The notes under the pieces are model-generated. The model ran no database searches. It was not told where the DNA came from and was given only the letters and a program-made list of their open reading frames with translations. DNA of 64,000 nt, taken from assembly GCF_900107765.1 (NCBI RefSeq), contig NZ_FNQY01000004.1, positions 62,001 to 126,000 on the forward strand, in the 5' to 3' direction. Shown here in pieces: positions 1 to 8,866 of the stretch (positions are counted from its first letter, which is position 1; each line of letters opens with the position of its first letter). This DNA comes from Arachidicoccus rhizosphaerae (lineage in GTDB: Bacteria > Bacteroidota > Bacteroidia > Chitinophagales > Chitinophagaceae). The position numbers and the translations under genes are program-made.

Positions 1-1588
1 TTCCGAACTGCTGGTCGATCTGTTGAATCAGCCCCCTGGATTTAAAAATCATCTCATCAATAATGGTCAGAAAATGAACTTTTTTAAGCTGTTGAAGCAG
101 CTCTACCAGTAAATTGAGTTGTTTATGCAGATCCTGCTTGAGTGCCAGGTTTCTTTGAATCGTAGAATTTCGGACATCTATCGCGCCATATAAAGGATAC
201 ACTTCTTCAAAACGGATCCGGCCGATCTGCGCCTTTTTATCGAGTTTTCTTTTTTGTAAAAACTGCCAGGCGGCCTCCGTAAAGGCCCATTGAACGGAAG
301 GCTGCAGAGAAGTAAACCGGTCTTTGACCACTTTATCCAGTGACGCGTCAAAGTCATCGATATGGGCCTGAAACAGCTGCTCCAGTAGTGGGATCACCGG
401 ATCAACCGTCGTCATTAAATCAGGGACTACAATACCTTTTTGCTGTGCGAAGACTTCAAAAATCCCAACCAGCTGTTTATTAAAATAAACCGGCTGAATC
501 ATCAGTCCTTTCACCCCCATATTTTCCATCATCCGGTACATCTCCCTGGCTTCGGCAGGCGCCGTTGCTTCCCGGACGTCCGTATCCAGCACCATTTCCG
601 GGTGTTTGAAAAAGCGTTCCACCGCCTCCAGATATACCTTTTCCCTTACATTATTTTTGGTACAGATTTCACGTAGCTGTTTACCCATATTGCCCACATC
701 ATCCAGTACCATCCGGTTATTAACCCTGAGCATGGGTATCAGCCGGATGATTACATGAGAGCTGCCTATTAAAGACTTAATGGCCTCTGCTACTTCGTCA
801 TACACCATAACGCCGGGCTTCAGGTTTACGATGCTGTTCTTAATATTTTCAATAGCCCTTTTTGCAGTCACGTCACTGACCTGGACCACACTAAAACCTT
901 CAAACCGAATAAGTTCCAGGGGAAGCGCTTCCTGAAGCAGCTGCAACCCCTCCTGGGTGATCAGGTTGTCATGGACTTCAATCAGCTCCAGATTCAGATC
1001 GGGTAACGTAGCGCCTGAAAAACGGACCTCCACAAAACTGGAATCAAACTGCACCTTATAAGCCCTTTGCAGATTATCCACACCGGCTGACAGATACTGA
1101 TAGACTTCAAGTTTCACGGGCAGCTTTTTCTGATATAACCGGTCCAGCGCCAGCGTATAACAAATAGACTGCAGATGCCGGACCTTTTCCTCCTGCGTCA
1201 TGGAATGAATAATACTGCCCCTTAAAAAGCCCTCTTTATCTGTCAGAAAATGATAGATAGCCCTCGTGCCGTAAAAAATTACCGGGGAGAAAGGCAGACT
1301 GAGGGCCCAGTACTTGTCATTTTCATCCGTGACAGGCGGCAACAGGGCCAGCTGAATAAATTCAAGAATGTCTTTATACTCCACGATCTTTTCCAGTGGA
1401 ATTTCTTTTTCCAGTTCAGGATATAAAGCCATCTGCTCCAGCATATATTCGAAAAAGCGAACTTTTGCCCCTTTTTCCTGCTGCACCCTTTCTCTGATAA
1501 AAGCGGCAAACCGCCCCAGAGACAGTACGGTCTCCGGGGAAGCGCCGGCGCTTCTCTGATCACTTAAATATATTATTTCGGCTTTCAT
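1..1588 (-). CDS. GAF-like domain protein, 3' end outside the window
   Basis: The reading frame opens with ATG at 1588 and stays open to base 2, giving 529 codons with no stop, so the C-terminus lies beyond the window. The protein starts MKAEIIYLSDQRSAG and has no signal peptide or membrane segment, so it is probably cytoplasmic. Around residues 310-430 the pattern of alternating strands and helices, including VKGLMIQPVYFNKQLVGIFEV, resembles a GAF sensor domain; the rest is helical and unrecognised. It lies 72 bp downstream of the large beta-barrel fusion gene and may be the last gene of the ppk1 operon. Ligand and output are unknown. The GAF assignment is from pattern only. Confidence 0.6.
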   Translation of the reverse strand, partial: MKAEIIYLSDQRSAGASPETVLSLGRFAAFIRERVQQEKGAKVRFFEYMLEQMALYPELEKEIPLEKIVEYKDILEFIQLALLPPVTDENDKYWALSLPFSPVIFYGTRAIYHFLTDKEGFLRGSIIHSMTQEEKVRHLQSICYTLALDRLYQKKLPVKLEVYQYLSAGVDNLQRAYKVQFDSSFVEVRFSGATLPDLNLELIEVHDNLITQEGLQLLQEALPLELIRFEGFSVVQVSDVTAKRAIENIKNSIVNLKPGVMVYDEVAEAIKSLIGSSHVIIRLIPMLRVNNRMVLDDVGNMGKQLREICTKNNVREKVYLEAVERFFKHPEMVLDTDVREATAPAEAREMYRMMENMGVKGLMIQPVYFNKQLVGIFEVFAQQKGIVVPDLMTTVDPVIPLLEQLFQAHIDDFDASLDKVVKDRFTSLQPSVQWAFTEAAWQFLQKRKLDKKAQIGRIRFEEVYPLYGAIDVRNSTIQRNLALKQDLHKQLNLLVELLQQLKKVHFLTIIDEMIFKSRGLIQQIDQQFG

Positions 1589-1660
1589 CCGAATCGTTTT
1601 AATGTATAATTACGGGTAAAGCATGCAGCTGTGGCCCGTCTGTCTATAGACCCTGTTTTT

Positions 1661-4600
1661 TTAAAATCTGAGTCCCATGGTAAAATAAGGATACCACCCT
1701 TCGGCTGAGTGTCCCATGACGAACTTAAACACCGTAAGGCCGGCCGGCGCAAAATAAATCCCGCCGCCCGTGCCGTTATGCCATTTGGACGAACGCTGAG
1801 CGCTTTGCCAGACCCTGCCGACATCAAAGAATCCTGTAAGCCCGAACTCCCCTTTAATAATGTAGTTCCCAAAATCCATCAGCGACCAGCGCAGCTCCAG
1901 GTTATTATAAAGTGCCTGCTGCCCGGCAAACCTGTATTTACGATATCCCAGTAAACTACCCTCCCCTCCTATAAAGACGGATTGATAAAACGCTGTCTGC
2001 CCGACGCTTAGTCCGCCACCGATCCGGTCACTTAAAATAAGCGATTTACGGTTATCCAGCGGTTTATAGACGGCCAGCTGGGGAAGCAGCTGGGCAAAGT
2101 TACGGGATAAATCATTGAGCCCTTTATAAGCCTTTAACTCTACCCTGGCATAGACGCCCCACTGGGGCAGCACACTGTTGTTTCGATGATCCATTTCATA
2201 GACTGCTCTCAGGCCGGCATGCAGCTTATCTTTAAAAAGGGTCGCACTGTCATAACTGCCGATCATGCCTGGATTTACCTCCACAAAACGGCCGCTGTTA
2301 TCAGCAGGATCCATATGATAATATTCGAATCCGGGGCCTACCTGCAGTAAATCTTTTTTATTAAAGTTCCAATGGAGGCCGGTAAAGAGATTGACCGTGG
2401 TAAATCTGGTACGGTAATATTTTTCATAACCCTCAAATTTTTGCATCACCGTTTGGTTGCCACGGCCAAAATAATTCTGCGTATTATTAGGCGCATTAAC
2501 ATCCAGATCAGCCACCAGATCAGCCTTACCGATAACGGATTTCCAGACACCGCTGTAAGCGATGCGGTAGGCCTTGGTCGCAAAGGAATGGCGGATCATT
2601 ATCTGATGCGTAGAGCTGTAAGGCGTTTTTCTGAATCCGTTTTGCAGGATAAATTTAGCGCCCACCCCGATACTGAGCTTATCATCCGCATTATAACCAC
2701 CGGTAACCAGTGGCAGAACGGTATTATACCGGTTGGTGGTCATAAAAGCTGTCTGCGTGCTGTCGGGATTTACGGAAACTTTTAACTGGTCTTTATCCTC
2801 TCCGAAATACTTTTCCTTTTGATGATCATAGACCCGGATCCGGTTTCTGGAAGCGGCCACATCGTAATATTTATGTCCTTTGCCTCCGATCAGACGTAAG
2901 CGGACCGTACTGTTTGGGTTGTCAATAAAAACGCTGTCATCGCCCTTTCCTAAATAAAGCCGGATTTCCCGGGTATCCTTTCTGGGGTAGCGCTTGTACA
3001 TTAAAGTATCCTGGATATTGCCTTTTTTACTGATTTTCTGCATGACAATATCCAGCGCATTTTCATCCGGCGCATCCTTTATGGAGATCCATTCATTCTT
3101 ATCACTGGCATGAATATCCACGAATTTATTACTCAGCGCATAATATTTATCCATGGCAGCTGCCAGGTGGTCTCTTCTGGCTTTAAGCTGGCTTAGTAAC
3201 TGATCATGCTTTAAGGCCAGCACGGGCGCCGGAATCCTATGCAGCGCGCTGTCAAGCAGGGCGTCCGTCAGCTTTGCCTGCTGCGCCTCGGCAATCTGGT
3301 GCCACCTGTCAAATCCAATCTGAAAACTGGGATGTGCATCCAAAAAATCTGATTTATAAAAATAATAATTGCTGCCGCGCATGGGATTTTTATAGCTAAA
3401 GCCAAATACACGGGGCATCAGTATCAGCCTTTTGGCGATATCAGCAATGAAGCCCTGGGTCACATTGAGCGCCATATCCCTGTCTCTTGGAACGGCTCTG
3501 TAATACTTCGGCTTTCCTTTTTTGCCGGTTTTCTGAAAACGCCATTGATCCTCATGGCGGTCCCAGTCAGCCAGCAGGTAATCCAGTCCCCGGGCTCTTA
3601 AAAACCCTTCGCCGTCAAAATCATTGTCATTATCTTCCTGTAATTTATCCAGGGTCTCCAGGGTATTATCCGTATTACCTGCGGGTTCCCGCTCTTCCAG
3701 AAGCGTTACCTTTCCTTCAAATAATCTTCCGTAAGCACCAAGAGCCGTATCGGGTGCCACCACGCCTACTACAGGACTAGCATGCAGCACGCCTACCGCT
3801 TCTGCCAGCGGCGGAACCACCAGGGCACCGTAAGGATGCTGGGCACTGGTGGCGTCATCCAGCCAGTCTTTTACAAAAGTACCCTGGAAGGCTTCGGGGG
3901 TAATCAAATCGGAGCTCTTCTCTACACTTCTGAGGGTATATTGCCGGCCCTCAGGATCCGCCATGCGAAGAGAAGTGGATTGGAAGCCGCCGCCCAGCTT
4001 CAGGGGCTGCAGGCCGCCGTGGATATCGGAGACCCGAAGTACCGGAAGCTTTACCGGGAGCGCCCACCCCTCCCGGTAATTTTTACCAAAGAGCCATTTA
4101 TGCATGCCCGACACCTTATTGTAAGCGGCGTGCGGCGCTGCCATCATGCTATCTGCGGCAATCTTTAAGGACTGCCGCTGTTCCACTGCCTGGTAGGGTT
4201 TTGGGGTGAAGACATAACGAAAAACCTCCGGGAAGCCGCCGATTTGATTACCGGCTTCTATTTTAATCACCACCCTTCCGTCTGCCAGCTGGTCCAGCAA
4301 CACAAAACCGGGTTCATTTACATGAAACTGGCTCATTTTGCCACTTAGTGCGGTGCCCTGCCCTCCCTGCAGCCCTGCACTGATGATCTGCAACGGCTGC
4401 TTATCTTCAGAAGTATGGCCGTCCCCTCCAATGACCTGCAGTCCTCCTTCATGGGCGGAGAGTTGCATCAGGTTGGGGAAGCCTGTAAAGACTTTAGAGA
4501 CCATGGAGCGCATCCCCTGATACAAGGGATGATGCAGCTGCTGCGGCGTCTGAAAAACGCTGTTCAGGCCAAGATATAAACTGCCTATTACCGGCAGTGG

Positions 4601-5422
4601 CAGATATAAGTCCTTTTGCAGACGGGTCAGCGGAAAAATATGATCCTTTACAGTAAAATCGCCGTTATAATGACCATAATCACGGAAAGGATGATGCGTG
4701 GCCAGAATAATGGTTTTATAACGGTTCTGGTATAAAAGTTCCCTCAGCGAGCTGACAATATCCCTTTCATTTAAGCAGCCGCAGTCTGCGCCTTTGTTGT
4801 CTTTATCAAATACATGCAGCCACCACTGGGAGTCCATGACAATAACGACCAGCTGATCCGATATTTGGATGAGCTGTGGGTCGGGGCAGCCGTTTTCCGG
4901 CACCTGTCTTACCAGACTATCGCCTAAAGACCGGATAAAAGCACCGGACCGGTTAATCTTCACCAGCCCCTGCGGTCCGCTGTTATCCCAGTCTTTTTCT
5001 CCGGGCATAAAATAGACCGGCACACCCTGCGCTATAAAAGGCTGGTATTTTTCTTTTAACAAAGCGGCCGCCTGACTTTGCGCCTCCTCAGAACTGCCCA
5101 GCCCACTAGGCGGCAGATTGTCCCCCAGATACAAAACGGTTGTTTTCCCGGCCAGCACCTGGCCTGCGGCGGCTGCCACCACCTGACGAAGCTGATCCGT
5201 AGGCTGTTTTTTCGCACTGCCTCCAAGCGCTATTATTCTGGCTACAACAGTGGTGTCTGCCGCAGGCCTTTTAGGTGCGGCTGGCCTAGCGGACTGAACC
5301 AAAGACTGCGCCCGGGATCTTAAGGGTCCTGCAAGCAGGATTGCCAAAAGGATAGTCAGTGCTCCGGGACGCCTTAAAGAGCACTTGACAATTTGGATAA
5401 GATGAGTAAATTTAATTAGCAT
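1661..5422 (-). CDS. Phosphoesterase-like / kinase-like / BamA-type beta-barrel fusion protein
   Basis: 1253 residues with a signal peptide (hydrophobic 21-34, likely cut after SRAQ), so exported. Residues about 60-400 have the calcineurin-phosphoesterase layout: GDN at 100-102, HHPF at 243-246 and LSAHEGGLQ near 321-329. The first metal Asp is replaced by Gly (ALGGS, 65-69) and the usual GNHD reads GEKD (141-144), so this domain may be inactive. Residues about 455-660 show kinase-like landmarks: GGGFQS 477-482, Lys502, EERE 576-579, DWDRHEDQW 619-627 and PRDRD 645-649. From about 850 to the terminal Phe the chain is beta-rich and ends like a BamA/TamA barrel (FTMGLRF). The likely location is the outer membrane, with the N-terminal part in the periplasm. 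It follows the SdiA-type lipoprotein gene by 88 bp. The barrel call is solid, the kinase-like call is inference. Confidence 0.75.
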   Translation of the reverse strand: MLIKFTHLIQIVKCSLRRPGALTILLAILLAGPLRSRAQSLVQSARPAAPKRPAADTTVVARIIALGGSAKKQPTDQLRQVVAAAAGQVLAGKTTVLYLGDNLPPSGLGSSEEAQSQAAALLKEKYQPFIAQGVPVYFMPGEKDWDNSGPQGLVKINRSGAFIRSLGDSLVRQVPENGCPDPQLIQISDQLVVIVMDSQWWLHVFDKDNKGADCGCLNERDIVSSLRELLYQNRYKTIILATHHPFRDYGHYNGDFTVKDHIFPLTRLQKDLYLPLPVIGSLYLGLNSVFQTPQQLHHPLYQGMRSMVSKVFTGFPNLMQLSAHEGGLQVIGGDGHTSEDKQPLQIISAGLQGGQGTALSGKMSQFHVNEPGFVLLDQLADGRVVIKIEAGNQIGGFPEVFRYVFTPKPYQAVEQRQSLKIAADSMMAAPHAAYNKVSGMHKWLFGKNYREGWALPVKLPVLRVSDIHGGLQPLKLGGGFQSTSLRMADPEGRQYTLRSVEKSSDLITPEAFQGTFVKDWLDDATSAQHPYGALVVPPLAEAVGVLHASPVVGVVAPDTALGAYGRLFEGKVTLLEEREPAGNTDNTLETLDKLQEDNDNDFDGEGFLRARGLDYLLADWDRHEDQWRFQKTGKKGKPKYYRAVPRDRDMALNVTQGFIADIAKRLILMPRVFGFSYKNPMRGSNYYFYKSDFLDAHPSFQIGFDRWHQIAEAQQAKLTDALLDSALHRIPAPVLALKHDQLLSQLKARRDHLAAAMDKYYALSNKFVDIHASDKNEWISIKDAPDENALDIVMQKISKKGNIQDTLMYKRYPRKDTREIRLYLGKGDDSVFIDNPNSTVRLRLIGGKGHKYYDVAASRNRIRVYDHQKEKYFGEDKDQLKVSVNPDSTQTAFMTTNRYNTVLPLVTGGYNADDKLSIGVGAKFILQNGFRKTPYSSTHQIMIRHSFATKAYRIAYSGVWKSVIGKADLVADLDVNAPNNTQNYFGRGNQTVMQKFEGYEKYYRTRFTTVNLFTGLHWNFNKKDLLQVGPGFEYYHMDPADNSGRFVEVNPGMIGSYDSATLFKDKLHAGLRAVYEMDHRNNSVLPQWGVYARVELKAYKGLNDLSRNFAQLLPQLAVYKPLDNRKSLILSDRIGGGLSVGQTAFYQSVFIGGEGSLLGYRKYRFAGQQALYNNLELRWSLMDFGNYIIKGEFGLTGFFDVGRVWQSAQRSSKWHNGTGGGIYFAPAGLTVFKFVMGHSAEGWYPYFTMGLRF

Positions 5423-5510
5423 ACGCCGTTTGATTTCTGTTCTGCAACCCTTCTTTACAATGATTCACCTTCTTTATAGCTCCGCTTCACCTGCCCATAT
5501 AGCTTAGCTG

Positions 5511-6500
5511 CTAGGACACCGGTGTAAATTTCAACAGAGTGGCTCCGCCCGGGCTTTGTCCTTCATTGGATATATACAGATTACCGTCCTTATCAAAACA
5601 CATGCCTTCGGGCTGCGGATACAACCCCGGCGGTAAGGGCTGCACGGATTTCACCTGCCAGTCGCTGCCCGTTACCACGAGCATTTTATTGATGGAGGAT
5701 AATAAATACCACTCGCCGGTGGCAGGATTTCTGCAAATAGCAGAAGGCTTAAAATTGATTGTAGCAGGCTCGTGTTTTTTCTTTTTGCCCTTTTGCTTGG
5801 TCTGCCGGGCATAAGCCATTTCACTGATCCGGGTCACGTCCACCTGGAAAGAGGCGCCCCTTACCCATTTACCGCCGTTTAAGTCCAGCCGGTAAACAGA
5901 AGTCGATTTTTTATGATCCTCCTTTGCACACTGCTTGCAGAGCATATAAAGCTGACTAGTGGCCGTATCGGCATACAACCCTTCATATTCTCCCTTGGGG
6001 ACCAGGCGGTGAATATGCTGTACTTCCACCGTCTTAGTCGGTGTCGCCGTAAAAGAAGCAGGCAGATCAATACTGAACAGATCCCCGTCAGACCGTAAAA
6101 AAATGGCTTTCCCGCCTAAAAAGACCAGGTCTTCATAATCTCCGTCTTTCCCAAAATCAACATAATTTGCTTGTTTGTCTCCCGGCGCCAGTTGGTAAAG
6201 CCTTCCCTTCTCATCCTGCTCTGCATATATATGCAGGCTGTCTGATTGTAAAAACCGGATCCCTGAGACTTCCCTCAGCTCTTCCGGCAACTGATAAACA
6301 GCCGTGGGCTGGCTGAGGCGGTAAGCAAAATCATTTTGAGCAGCGGCGCTCTCAGGCGCCGTACTATGCTGGGTAGCCGTAAGGACCGTGCTATCCGCCT
6401 GGCGACCGGGCTGCCCGGACCGGCAGCTCGCCATCACCACCGGCAGGCTCAGAGAACTGCCAAGCGTGATAACAGCGGATAGTATAGATAATATTTTCAT
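5511..6500 (-). CDS. SdiA-regulated-type lipoprotein (beta-propeller)
   Basis: 329 residues starting at ATG 6500. The N-terminus is a signal peptide ending in a lipobox-like VMASC with Cys at about 26, so probably a lipoprotein. From about residue 65 the sequence matches the SdiA-regulated/esterase-like propeller family: LREVSGIRF, DGDYEDLVFLGGKAIFL, KGEYEGLYAD and the C-terminal QPEGMCFDKDGNLYISNEG. Members are periplasmic or surface propellers of unknown substrate. It sits 42 bp after ppk1 and before the phosphoesterase/barrel gene, so it is probably in the same operon. A poly-lysine stretch near residue 240 (KGKKKK) is a lineage insertion of unknown meaning. Confidence 0.75.
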   Translation of the reverse strand: MKILSILSAVITLGSSLSLPVVMASCRSGQPGRQADSTVLTATQHSTAPESAAAQNDFAYRLSQPTAVYQLPEELREVSGIRFLQSDSLHIYAEQDEKGRLYQLAPGDKQANYVDFGKDGDYEDLVFLGGKAIFLRSDGDLFSIDLPASFTATPTKTVEVQHIHRLVPKGEYEGLYADTATSQLYMLCKQCAKEDHKKSTSVYRLDLNGGKWVRGASFQVDVTRISEMAYARQTKQKGKKKKHEPATINFKPSAICRNPATGEWYLLSSINKMLVVTGSDWQVKSVQPLPPGLYPQPEGMCFDKDGNLYISNEGQSPGGATLLKFTPVS

Positions 6501-6542
6501 TTTTTTTTATTTTAAAAAAACGGCCTGAAGAACAAAGCATCA

Positions 6543-8855
6543 CTACCTTTCCTTTTCAGGCGCCTGCTGCAGGTTTTTCAGGTATTGATAAGTTTCCAGC
6601 TGTGCGGCTCTATTTTTTTCAGCAGTCTGCGGATCGTCTATAAAATCAGCTCTTTGCTGTTCGGAGATCACCCATTCATTGGTCATCTCTGCCGAAAACC
6701 GGACCAGGTGGAGCTCATCTTCAAATTGCAGCTCCACCATGTCTTTGATGGACCTGGCCAGTTGCTCATCCAGGACAGGACAACAGACTTCAATTCTTCT
6801 GTAAATATTGCGGTTCATCCAGTCCGCTGATCCGATATACAGGCTTTGCTCACCCGCGGCTTCAAAAATAAAGACACGACTGTGCTCCAGGTATCTGTCC
6901 ACCAGCCGGTAGACTTCGATGTTTTCACTAAGACCGGGTTTGCCGGGAATTAACCGGCAAATGCTTCGAACCATCATCCGGATTTTAACGCCTGCCCCTG
7001 ACGCTTCATATAAAGCGTCTATCAGGGACTGTTCTTCCAGATTGTTGAGTTTAATGGTAATTGCGGCAGGTAGTCCCTTCAGGGCCGCCTGCTTGCAACG
7101 CCCTATCTCAGATAAAAAAGCCGCTTTCAGATTAAACCCTGCAATCAGCAAACGCTGGGGTTTAAAAAACTGATAGCCTTCCGGCGTAGCTCTTTTCTCC
7201 AGGAAGAGCATCAGCGTTTCGATGTCTGCCGTAATCTGTTTATCGGAAGTCATCAGAATATGATCTGCATAAACGCCGGCAGTGTTTTCATTAAAATTGC
7301 CCGTTGCCACCACCCCGCAGTATTTCAGGGCAGCGCCCGGCACCCTGCGTTTTACCAGCGCCACTTTTGCATGCACTTTTAAGGCCCAGATGCTATAAAC
7401 AATTCTGACACCGGCGGCCTTCAGTTTGCGGGCCCATTTGATATTATTGGCTTCGTCGAACCGGGCTTTGAGTTCCACAAATACCGTTACCTGCTTGCCG
7501 TTCTGAGCGGCCGTCATCAGCGCATGGGCGATTAGGGAATCACTGGCAATCCGGTACAGGGTCACCGCAATCTCTGACACTTCCGGTCTGATGGCCGCCT
7601 CATTAAAAAACCGCAGCACGGCGCTATAGTCCTGATAGGGTGTGCTGAGTAAAAGATCGTTTTGCTCAATGCGGGTCAGCAGGCCATCTAAGATACTGCC
7701 GCCGTCATACAGCGCATAGTCCGGCCTAAGGACCGGCCATTTTTGGTAATGATGTCCTTTTATGGGAAAAGACATTAAATCTTTTAAGTTATGGTAACGG
7801 CCGCCACGCACAAGCGCCGATTGAGGGCAGTTGAGTACCTCTGTTAAGCGCCCCAGTATATCTTTGGGCATTTGGGTGTCATATAAAAGACGGGTCGCCA
7901 GTCCGTAATTTCTTTTTCCGATCTGACGCTGAATAAAGCTGGCCAGATCTTTTCCATACTCATCTTTATAATCCACGTCAGCGTCCCGGCTGAGTTTAAA
8001 GCTGTAACTGCCTTCATAAATAAAATCGGCGCTGAATATAGTCGGGATATGCATGCGGATAATATCATCCAGCATCCATACATCGGTGGTGGTCAGCCCC
8101 TGTTTATTTTCCAGACTGACAAAACGCCCGCAGTCCAGGGCAGGTATCCGGATAATCCCCAGTCCAGCCGCCCCGCGAAGTATGCCGGGTACCAGTAAAT
8201 AGATCTGATCATTTTCCGGAAAAAACCTGGCCCTTAGCTTTTTTTCCGGACGGTTGCCGGTATTAGCCTCCCGGCCGGGCTGGTCGGCCAGCCAGACCAT
8301 GGTGAGGTGCGCTGCCACCTTTTCAAAAAAACGGGCCTGGATCCTGGGATCAATATTTTCAGGCAGCCTGGCGTTATATTTATAATCAATGCCAGCCATG
8401 CGCAGATCCGGTAAGATATCTGTCAGCAGCATCAGCCCGAATCTGTTTTGCAGTCCGTCGATCATGCTGCGTACCTGCCCTAGCAGCTCCGCGGTAGCGC
8501 AGGCGCTGCTAGGTAGCGTCGGCGGCTGGGGCACGGCCTGGTTATGCGGCGGTTTTACTTCCTTTATATCTTCAGGCGGCTCTTTTTGCGCACTTATTGC
8601 AGGGGAAGTCTGTTGCAGGTGCTGCTGCCCGCTGAAGGTCTCTTCCCGGACGTCCAGGTGTTTTAAGGCCAGAATGGCCGGCATCCTGACCCGGTAGAAC
8701 TCATCCAGATTAGAAGAAAAAATACCCAGAAAACTCAGTTTCTCTCCTACCGGTACACCGGGTCTGCCGGCTTCCATTAAAATCCGTTCATTAAAAGAAA
8801 GCCAGCTTAAATCTCTGTCAAAATATGTAAATTTACCCTTGGATTTCATGCTCAT
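6543..8855 (-). CDS. ppk1: Polyphosphate kinase 1
   Basis: 770 residues. Transfers the ATP gamma-phosphate to a growing polyphosphate chain, reversibly. The N-terminal YFDRDLSWLSFNERIL and SNLDEFYRVRMP blocks are the PPK1 signature. The autophosphorylated histidine is His495 in ALKVHAKVAL and the second conserved histidine is His658 in YLEHSRVFIF; the phospholipase-D-like C-terminal repeats carry TGNFNENTAGVYAD and GSADWMNRN. A Pro/Gln/Lys-rich insert at about 72-120 (between VREET and TAELL) separates parts of the N-terminal helical region and makes the protein longer than the usual ~690 residues. The ATG at 8855 lies 11 bp beyond the stop of the HD/PycTM gene, implying translational coupling; an ATG two codons later is equally possible. 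Confidence 0.95.
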   Translation of the reverse strand: MSMKSKGKFTYFDRDLSWLSFNERILMEAGRPGVPVGEKLSFLGIFSSNLDEFYRVRMPAILALKHLDVREETFSGQQHLQQTSPAISAQKEPPEDIKEVKPPHNQAVPQPPTLPSSACATAELLGQVRSMIDGLQNRFGLMLLTDILPDLRMAGIDYKYNARLPENIDPRIQARFFEKVAAHLTMVWLADQPGREANTGNRPEKKLRARFFPENDQIYLLVPGILRGAAGLGIIRIPALDCGRFVSLENKQGLTTTDVWMLDDIIRMHIPTIFSADFIYEGSYSFKLSRDADVDYKDEYGKDLASFIQRQIGKRNYGLATRLLYDTQMPKDILGRLTEVLNCPQSALVRGGRYHNLKDLMSFPIKGHHYQKWPVLRPDYALYDGGSILDGLLTRIEQNDLLLSTPYQDYSAVLRFFNEAAIRPEVSEIAVTLYRIASDSLIAHALMTAAQNGKQVTVFVELKARFDEANNIKWARKLKAAGVRIVYSIWALKVHAKVALVKRRVPGAALKYCGVVATGNFNENTAGVYADHILMTSDKQITADIETLMLFLEKRATPEGYQFFKPQRLLIAGFNLKAAFLSEIGRCKQAALKGLPAAITIKLNNLEEQSLIDALYEASGAGVKIRMMVRSICRLIPGKPGLSENIEVYRLVDRYLEHSRVFIFEAAGEQSLYIGSADWMNRNIYRRIEVCCPVLDEQLARSIKDMVELQFEDELHLVRFSAEMTNEWVISEQQRADFIDDPQTAEKNRAAQLETYQYLKNLQQAPEKER

Positions 8856-8866
8856 TCATATCCGGT

